A stretch of 64,000 nt of DNA. It comes from Collybia mongolica (lineage: Eukaryota; Basidiomycota; Agaricomycetes; Agaricales; Clitocybaceae). The DNA is taken from positions 1 to 64,000 of the forward strand of contig JAAXNY010000015.1 in NCBI GenBank assembly GCA_013420905.1. Reading direction: 5' to 3'. Positions within the stretch are counted from its first letter, which is position 1. Every line of letters starts with the position of its first letter. A model generated the notes under the pieces. The model searched no databases. It saw nothing but the letters and a program-made list of their open reading frames with translations, and was not told where the DNA came from. Positions 56,523 through 64,000 of this stretch are shown here, in pieces. The position numbers and the translations under genes were made by a program.

Positions 56523-58401
56523 TAAGCTTACTTGGGGATAGTGAAAGGATATTTTTCTGGGTCTCGTACAATCTAGGTTGAGCTCTATTTCTGACACTCA
56601 CTCAACCTTTCAGTTTTACATACCTTAGGGTCATCGTGAAATATATTCGTCCTTCCAGGTCAATTGTTCCAAAACCACTTCCTTCCAGATGGATTGTGAC
56701 ACAGTTGGATAAAAAATAAGTATACGTGATGGATGGGAGGTGGTGTCACAGTTCTGGATTGCTATCGGATGTGCTTTTTTCACCTTACAAGAGGGGAGAC
56801 ACCTGAAAAGCTGTTGGCACATTTAATATAGGTTTGACTCCCGAGCCTAGGGTGTGAGTGGTGCACAAGACTTGCAGAGCGGCAGTCCATTGCTTCCAAC
56901 CACTTTTCTAATATGGAAATGTGTTTCCACAAGGCTCAAGTTTCGATGAATAAGTACTACCGCTGCAGGCGCACACGCCAGAATTGTATTCTTTAGGCTT
57001 CGAAGTTGTACCAGATAGTGCCGCGCACAAGGGGTTTGATGATTGCTAAATCAAGAAGGAAGTCGATAAAACACACCACAGGTATGCTCAATATCATAAG
57101 CAGATTTCTACCCCACCAATGCTGAGAATACTGATGTGGTGAGTTAACAACAAACTTGTTAACTTTGACCCATACACTCACTGTCAGCTCATAGAACACT
57201 TTTCCAGTGATAAATTGGCGCCTGCTTGTGAGACTCGCGGTAAGTACATGCCATATTGGGATTCCTTTTATCACTGACAAAGCCAGATAATGACGAGCTC
57301 AATGTGATGGGGCATGGTGCGGCTATGTATGGTTATAGGCAGAATGGGGCAGGGGTACTTAGGATGTGTATGTGCGAGGAGGGCCCAGGGCTGTCTTCTC
57401 TGTGTAATATTAGAATCTGAATTATTATTATTTTCTACAATTGAAATAGGTCCAATCGACTCTTGCTCGCTTGAAATACTTACAGTGTGCACATTCTCGC
57501 TCAATCGGGCTTGTTGAAGGTAGCTCGTCATGTGTTCTGGAGACGCCTCTCACGTGCATACCCAGACGCGTTCCTCATGCAGCCCCCTTGATCAGTTCAA
57601 TACAATAGCGGGTCAATACTTCGTTCCCAGGGAAAATTTACCTATCTTATCTACAAATTTCCCCGTTCTCGCAACCTCAGTCAATCCCCACTTCCTGTGG
57701 AGGCTGAGGCTCAGTAAAAAGCAGAAGTCAATCTGTGGTCAGTGAATGGTAGGCTTTTAGTCAGATTGGACCTGAGACTGACTAATATGCGTTTTTGAGA
57801 CATTTGACCGACTAGCTTTAGTCGAATGATTGACATACTTAATCAAGCCCTAGTCAATTGACATTCAATAGTCAGTTACAGGTCAGTCAATATGCATTGA
57901 TTATTAAATGTGGTTCAATTCTCAGTCATCCACCAGTCAGTCCTGAGTCAGTGTTCTGTCAATTAATGCTGGCCAGTAGTTTTTATATTATATTATTTCT
58001 AGTACATGGAGTTGGTCTAGCTACACCATTGCAAAGCCTCAAAATCATTTCTCTTATCATTTCCCCTGTGTCTTGAATGGCATGGTTAGTTTTATGGATG
58101 GAATGATGGAGTGCCCACCATGCTGTGTGGTGCAGGGCACACAACAATACTGCCTAGAAGGTAGCAATGTCATCATCAAGTTATAATATATATAATGAAA
58201 TTGGAAGCTTACAATTTTTGCCACACCTCATACCATCCTACCAGGCCTTGGAGATAGCCATTCAAGGGGAATGTGGTGTTGTCAATGTTGATGGCAAAGT
58301 GAACTTAAGTGGTACAGTGTTTTTTTTGCAGTTGTGGGAAGGGATTAATGGAGCTGTTGCAACAAAAGCTTTAGTGCCTGACCAATAAAAATGACCCCCC
58401 T
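56523..58401. other. Intergenic region with an AGTCA/TGACT-rich tract
   Basis: No confident gene. Minus-strand frames at 56,993-57,531 include a hydrophobic stretch (LLMILSIPVVCFIDFLLDLA) but no clear splice or start. 57,735-57,965 is dense in AGTCA/GTCAG/TGACT motifs. Confidence 0.45.
57735..57965. repeat. Dense cluster of AGTCA / TGACT motifs
   Basis: More than ten copies of (A/C)GTCA or its complement in about 230 bp, in both orientations, including CAGTCAATATGC and TGACTAATATGC. This resembles subterminal binding repeats of a DNA transposon, but no terminal repeats were found. Confidence 0.5.
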
Positions 58402-59169
58402 CCCATGCAGTTAGTCGCGGTCTACCACATCTGGCATGCCGGGGACCTATATGAGGACTGGTATGCTACTGGCCTCTCTATGTCTGATGACGCTGAGCTG
58501 CAAGCAATTGCGGAAGGCATCTGACAGGCAGCTGACATTGGACTAGAGGACATCCATGATGTCCATATCTTCTCCGACTCCACCAACACCCTTAGGCGTT
58601 CCCTTGACGCATCTCACCACTCAGGTCAAGCGTCTGCCCTCAAAGTGTGTGATGTGCTGCTGCCTTGGCTGCAGCTCCACGCCATCCACAAGATCCACCT
58701 CCACCACATTACAAATGGGGTGGAGATTGGAGACCACCAACTGGCACACATCAGTGCCATCTCAACTCGCATTGAGGCGGGTGGAGCACCAGTTATCTCT
58801 GCTGACTTCGCACAATGTGAAGCAGTCACATGCATGCTCGACGGCTGGAAATCTCTCTTCCAGTCCAAGAAGTATATTGGCTCCAATTTCTTGACGTTCT
58901 GTGCGAAAAAAGACACCCCACTTATTCCGACCCATGTAAATAATGGGCCATGGATGTGCAAGACTGGTCACAGCCATGCTTTGACCGCCCATGTGGTGCA
59001 ATGCATCACTGGACACACTCCAATTGGGGCATTCCAATCCCAATTCTTCAAAGAGGAATCTGTCTCCTGTAGGTGCAGTGCTCCCCTGGAAACTGTACAA
59101 CATTGGAAGAGAGCGATGCTCTCAACACTGACGAGGGGAACGGGAAGTAAACGAGAACTGATGGTGTAT
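58402..59169 (+). pseudogene. LINE fragment: RNase H and C-terminal zinc-like region
   Basis: Remnant of the 3' end of a non-LTR retrotransposon ORF2. It shows VYHIWHAGDLYEDWYATG, a TGA at 58,522-58,524, HIFSDSTNTLRRSLDASHHS, SALKVCDVLLPWLQL and HHITNGVEIGDHQLAH (RNase H-like fold as in Agaricomycete LINEs), and then a cysteine segment CRCSAPLETVQHW. Coding continues to 59,169, where the LTR of gypsy3 begins, so gypsy3 is inserted in it. Confidence 0.68.
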
Positions 59170-59291
59170 TGTAAAAAGTAAGTAAACGTAAGGTACAGGT
59201 GTCACAGAATCTATATAGTATGCACGTGATCGTGTAATGTGATCGGGTTGTGATCGTGTCGTGTCATGTGGTAAGAGTCACCACTCTTACA
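59170..59291 (-). repeat. Short 3' LTR of gypsy3
   Basis: Minus-strand sequence TGTAAGAG...CTTTTTACA, 122 bp, following a purine-rich stretch (GACAGGGCGAG). It contains a TATATA (59,212-59,217), a perfect hairpin GTAAGAGT-CACC-ACTCTTAC (59,271-59,290) and repeated GTGATCG units. Boundaries rest on TG/CA ends and on the abrupt end of LINE coding sequence at 59,169; the partner LTR is outside the window. Confidence 0.6.
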
Positions 59292-59344
59292 CTCGCCCTG
59301 TCCGTAAAAAAAATAAAGCACGTAAAAAAAATTTGCCACGGGAA

Positions 59345-62300
59345 TTATTTGAATCGAGACTCCCATTCCTGTAAGGCCTCGGTTTCGAGAAGGTTTGAAC
59401 GCGGGAGCCATAAATCGGCGTCTGGACCATACCCAGACCATCGAACTAAGAATTGTTGACCTCTACCCCAGGGACGCTCATCAATAATTTTCTCGACGAA
59501 ATATTCAGTGGTACCTTCAGCCATTACGATAGGACCTGGACAGGCTAATTTCCGTGAGGGAAACATGTCGTCGTCGTTTGGTATGTACGGTCAAAGTTGC
59601 GAAGAATGGAAGGTGGGGTGGTTTTTGGATCATTCCGGTAGACGCAAGGTGTAGATGGAGGAATCAGGGTACGCTTTAAGAACTTTGTAAGGTCCATCAA
59701 ATCTGGGCATAAATTTCGCAACTCGGCCATCTTTTGCCTGCATATAATCTCGTCGGCGGTTTGCTGTTGCAAGAAGTACTTGGTCGCCCACATGGAAGGT
59801 ATGGTCAGGGGCACGATCGTGATTTGCATAGTGGGCTTGGGAAATTTTGGCAGTAAGGAGAGAGTCACGCGCGTCCAGGAAATTACAGTCTAAATCCTCG
59901 AGGAAAGTCTGGACATCGGCGTCGATTATCGGCGGAGGATGAGGCGTAGGGTCGTCGGCTTCACTAGGAGGAGTGATGATAATCTCGGGGACAGGGAAAG
60001 GGGAAAGTTCTAGAACGAGGGAAGGTATTATACGAGGGGAAAAACCTGATTTGAGCATGAAAGGAGAGAAACCGGTAGAAGAGTTAACGGAAGACATAAT
60101 ATGGAAATGGACTTTAGGGAGAGATTTCGCCCATCCGTGTTGGTTACGCTCGACGTGGAAACGCAGGCATTGTACGATTGTCTTATTGGACTGTTCGGAG
60201 GAGCTGTCAGTTTCAGGATGGAATGCGGTTGACAGCTTGTGTTTGACTCCCATGAGCTTCGTGAGGGCCTTCCAGAATCGAGAAGTAAAAAGTTTGTTGC
60301 GGTCGCTTATTATTACGTTCGGTAGGCCGTTTTCACAGTACCAACGATCGAAGAAGAGGGAGGCGACTTCCTCGGCGGACATGTCGGTGCGACAGGGTAC
60401 AATTTGGATGTCGGCTCCAGTACGGTCGGTCATTGTTAGAATACAGTCATGGACGCCATCTTTGGGCAGCGGACCGACAAAGTCAATAGCAACTGAAGAG
60501 AAACGATTTTCGGGAACAGGTAATGGATGAAGGGGCCCTGAGACCTTCGAAGTGCCGGACTTGTTTCGTTGACATTCGGGACAGGAGGGTACGTAAGCCG
60601 AAAACAGATCTCGACGCATCCCGGGCCAGTAGAAGGATTTGCGCAGGGAAGCGTAGGACTTGTCACAGCCGAAGTGACCCAGGTCGTTGTGGGCAAGACG
60701 GAAAAGATCTTCGCGCAGAGAGGTATAGTTTGGGATAACAAGTCGCTCGCCAATAAACAGGAGCCCGTTACGCCAGGTTATCTGGAGCTTTGGGTCCACC
60801 AAGTTTGCTTTGAGCGCCACTAACATGTTTTGGCACCACTTGTCATGGCCATAACCTTTCTTGATGTCGTCGACAAAGGCGGGGTCCGACCGGATCTCAA
60901 GGACACTGCAGATGGGGAGGGGGGCTATGTCCACGGAGTCTGGGAGACGGGAGAGGGCATCCGCTATTGTGTTTTTGTCGCCGTCGATGTAGCTTATCGT
61001 GAATTCATATTGGGAGAGGTATTCCATCCACCGGGCCTGGCGTTTGGAAAGGTCCTTTTGAAAATCGAAGTTTTCTAATGTCTTGTGGTTGGTGTAAATG
61101 TAGACGTGTGATCCTAATAAGTCGCACCGCCAACGTTTGAGGGCACGCATGATAGAGAGAAGTTCTTGTTCGTGGACTGGGTAGTGGAGTTCGGGACCAT
61201 GGAGTTGTCGACTTTCAAAGGCCACTGGACGGGCGGTTTCCCATGTTGGTCCAAACAAGAGGACGGCACCTGTCCGACGTTGTGAGGCATCGCACGTGAC
61301 AAAAATCTTATTGTAACCGGGGTTTTTGTGGTCGATTGTCGTAAGGCACTCTTGGGACACAACAAGACGTTTGATTCCATCGAACGCGTATTGGTGTTCG
61401 TTCGTCCATGCAGGGAAATCCCTATTGCACTCCTTTCGTGTGAGGGGTGTAAGTATTGCTGTAAGTTCTGCAAGCTTAGGTAGGAAGACGGAGAGATACC
61501 AAACGAGTCCGAGAAACTGCCGAACGTCTTTTGCGGATTTAGGGGAAGGCCAATTGAGGATTCGTTCGACTTTTGAATTGTCCGCTTCAATTCCACGTTG
61601 TGAGATGTGGTGGCCAAGGAAATCGATTTTGGTTGCAAACAGGATTGATTTTCGGAGGGAACAGTACAGTTCGGCCTTTCGCAAGGCGGTAAGGATATCG
61701 GCTACGTTTTTCTTGTGTTCTTCAAGACTGGACGACCAAATGATGATGTCGTCGAGGTATACATAGCACGTCTTGCCAAGGAATTCTTTTAGCGCCATTG
61801 TGACACAACGTTGGTGCGTGGCTGGCGAATTCCTCAAACCCATAGGCATAACGACCCATTCCCAGAGGCCAAAGGGGGTCAGGGTAGCTGTGTATTTGAC
61901 GTGTTGAGGGTTGACCAGTGTCTGGAAGAACGAATTGGTCATGTCGATTTTTCCCCAGATTTTTCCTTTAGTGGCATCAGCAAGAATATCGTCGATGTTG
62001 GGAAGAGGGTAGTTATCAGGGACCGTAATTCGGTTCAGGGCGCGAAAGTCATTAACCCAGCGAGGAAGTACTTTGGGGTCCGCTTTTGGCACAATAAACG
62101 ATGGGGAGGTGTAAGCAGAGCAGGAGGGGCGGATGCGGCCCGCGGTGGCATGTTGGTCGATGAGGGTTTTCCAGCCCTCGCGGAACTTCCGTGGACATGT
62201 GTAAGCGTGAGCAGTAGAAATTGTTGCTCCGGAGGTCAGCTCAATGTTGTGGTACACGTTGTGTGGCAGGTCTCGGATGTGAGGGATGTCCTCCGGGAAA

Positions 62301-63988
62301 CGGTCAGGGAACCGTTCCTTAAATTGCCTGTCAAGCTTTAGTAGTATGTCAGCAGCCGCGAGTTGTTGAATCCGGGTCTTAACAGCTCCAATTATGTTCG
62401 GGGGACCCCTGGTGTGAGCAGAGAAATCAAAGCGGGCGGGGTGGTTCCGAAAAAGATCGGATAGTTCACGGTGCATGGGAATGCGCAGGTCACGGTTGAC
62501 CTTTTGACCCGATTTGATATCGCGTGTCTCTTGAAGTCTCCGTTGGAAGGGGGACACGGTCGGGGAGGGATGGTTTGGAACCACAGGATCTAGAAGGTTA
62601 AACCCCGATGTCTTATCGATGACAGTACGTGCATGTGCATCAACAACAATAGTATTACGTGAAAGAAAATCCAGACCAAGGATAATATCTAAGTGCAAGG
62701 AGGGACAAACAATCGCGTTTATGGGTTTGGAAGTCCACTGGGAGTCGGGGGAGGAGAGAGAAAAACGGCAGTATTCATGCAGGGATGTAGTGTCCGATAT
62801 AGGGCTCTGAGAAGGAGAAAAGGCAGCAGTAACATCAATTGGTTTAGGTAGACGACGGATTGGAAGTCGCAAACGTAATGCGGCTTCCTTAGAAATCAGA
62901 ACTGGCGAAGCGCCGTGGTCAATAAGGGCGCGAATTGGGACAGGGAACTCGGATATAGGGGATGGGATTGTACAGTTCCAAAAGAACTGCCGCGGGAGGG
63001 GCGACGAGAAAGGAAGAACATACTCGGAGGCGCCGAATCCCTTGATGACATCATAATCTTCGTCGCTCATGGGGTCACTGTTGAAGACTGCGGCAATGAC
63101 GGTCGGGGGCGGGGGAGCAGTCACATTCGGCTTGGCCGGGTTGGGGTTGTTCCACGTGGGGGATCCATTTCGTATCCAATTGGTTCTGGCGGCGTCTGCG
63201 TAGGTTTTGGTGACACGGCTGCAGTCCTGTTGTGAGGGCATAGTGGTGCATTCGGAACGAAGGTGTGTTACATAGAACTTGTGGCATTTGAAGCAACCAC
63301 GATGTTCTTGGAGGAGGGCGCGTTCGGTCAGTTGTAGCGGCGGGAGGGTGGAAATGTTCAAGGTGGGTGTAGTGGCAGACGTAGTTGGGGCAGGGGCGAT
63401 AGGAGCAGTCAGGTTGACCATGTTGCGTCCACGAAGGCCAAATTCGGTGTAAGATTTGAGCCAATCTTGGCGGGCAGACTCGCGCTGTGAGGCGAGATCA
63501 ATGTCGATTCGTGAGACCTCTTTGATCCACGCATCTAGTTCCGGGATTTGACCGAGAGCGTTATGTAAATCGGCGGTGTAGTAGGCGTTCCGTAAGCGCG
63601 AGGAGAGACACACAATGAGGTGGTCACGAAGTTGATTCTCGGGGACATGGTTTGGGAACCCACTAAGGCCGTTATTGGCGTTCTGTACACTGATAACCCA
63701 CTGCTGGAATGGTTGATCTCCTTGGGGCGCGATGACTTTGTCGACGAGTTCGTCTTGCCAGTTCCGCGGTAACCATTTGCTTTTGAACTCGGCTATGAAT
63801 TGACTGAAGGTCATGTCGATGAAGGTGTCGTGGTTCACTTCAATCCATGCGAGGACGTCGTTTCGCTCGAAATTGTAGAGGATCTTTCCGACCTGTTCCT
63901 GGGAGGGAATGCTCTTGTTCTGAAACAAATGGCGGCAGCCCAATACAAAAAGATGGATGCACTCATAGTTTATACTCCCAATACCCAT
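59345..63988 (-). CDS. Gypsy3 Gag-Pol polyprotein with chromodomain cut off by two TGA codons
   Basis: The frame is open through the right edge. Order: Gag capsid (VNHDTFIDMTFSQFIAEFKS), an unusual knuckle CFKCHKFYVTHLRSEC (C-X2-C-X6-H-X4-C), protease IRALIDHGASPVLISKEA (D-H-G-A), RT with VYLDDIIIWS, RNase H, integrase HHCC finger (NDLGHFGCD ... CPEC) and core (AIDFVGPLP, ISDRNKLF, SSEQSNKT), then a GPY/F-like module ending IYTLRLPE and a TGA at 59,630-59,632. The same frame continues past a second TGA (59,591-59,593) into a chromodomain, YFVEKIIDERPWGRG and FLVRWSGYGPDADLWLP, ending at 59,345. Both stops fit CGA to TGA change (or TGG for the first). Otherwise 1,450 codons are intact. Confidence 0.9.
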
Positions 63989-64000
63989 GATAGGGTATCC

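Larger units (their letters stand above)
59170..64000 (-). mobile_element. Gypsy3: chromodomain Ty3/gypsy element (5' end beyond window)
   Basis: A single Gag-Pol frame plus a C-terminal chromodomain and a short 3' LTR, running off the right edge. It is inserted in a LINE remnant. Two in-frame TGA codons before the chromodomain make the copy defective. Confidence 0.85.

Noticed and set aside
56993..57531. Two overlapping minus-strand frames, one with a hydrophobic segment
   Set aside because: No splice joins them and neither shows family features; kept only as a note in the intergenic entry.
1..64000. tRNA and rRNA genes
   Set aside because: I looked for B-box-like GGTTCGA contexts and found only chance partial matches; the tRNA-like bases at 11,131-11,153 are the primer-binding site, not a gene.

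Overview
The window looks like a transposon-dense piece of a basidiomycete (probably Agaricomycete) nuclear genome. Genes carry many short introns of about 45-65 bp. The gene content is typical of the group: chromodomain Ty3/gypsy elements, a KDZ transposase with its CxC2-type cysteine cluster, a hAT MITE, an F-box protein, a DUF6533-type membrane protein, an HsbA-like secreted protein, a Ser-rich single-pass membrane protein and a viroplasmin/RNase H1-N-like domain. The species cannot be named from the sequence.

Layout. (1) Positions 1-12,740 are a very large Ty3/gypsy element on the minus strand ('element 1': Gag 10,699, protease 9,182, pol to 3,982; 5' LTR 11,156-12,740). Its 3' part carries two multi-intron genes in antisense, at 1-1,767 and 2,458-3,835. 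The 3' LTR lies beyond the left edge. (2) Element 1 sits inside a second chromodomain gypsy family ('gypsy2'). Copy A (+) supplies pol 12,741-15,617 and an LTR at 15,630-16,133. Copy B (-) spans 17,412-24,930 and carries a solo LTR of element 1 at the same internal site. Copies A and B form an inverted repeat around a 1.28 kb spacer. Target-site duplications and an open reading frame that rejoins across the element show that the spacer has been inverted, splitting a host viroplasmin-domain gene between 16,134-16,330 and 24,931-25,247. (3) Positions 26,355-31,715 hold a decayed hypothetical gene and a KDZ transposase gene broken by a stop codon and by a 796 bp hAT MITE with an 8 bp duplication. 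(4) Positions 32,564-56,522 are mostly host genes: a SAM methyltransferase, an HsbA-like secreted protein, an F-box protein, an unknown gene, a Ser-rich membrane protein, two tandem DHA2-type MFS transporters, a DUF6533-like protein, a probable mitochondrial protein and an ammonium transporter with GATA sites upstream. (5) Positions 58,402-64,000 hold a LINE RNase H remnant into which a third gypsy element ('gypsy3', 3' LTR 59,170-59,291, minus strand) has inserted.

Two window-wide signals stand out. First, transposon decay is dominated by CpG to TpG/CpA changes: all seven differences between the two LTRs of gypsy2 copy B are at CpG sites, and all six premature stops found in the transposase, gag, pol and LINE frames are TGA codons. 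Second, the LTRs carry unusual RNA-scale structure. Element 1 has an array of six hairpins sharing a CAAGY loop downstream of its TATA box. Gypsy2 has a 10-nt match between its predicted transcript start and its primer-binding region, suggesting Tf1-like self-priming.

The most promising candidate for something undescribed is element 1. It is a gypsy retrotransposon whose 3' region carries two apparently intact, intron-containing antisense genes (one with a Zn2Cys6-like cysteine cluster and a nuclear-localisation-like stretch) together with a hairpin-array leader.
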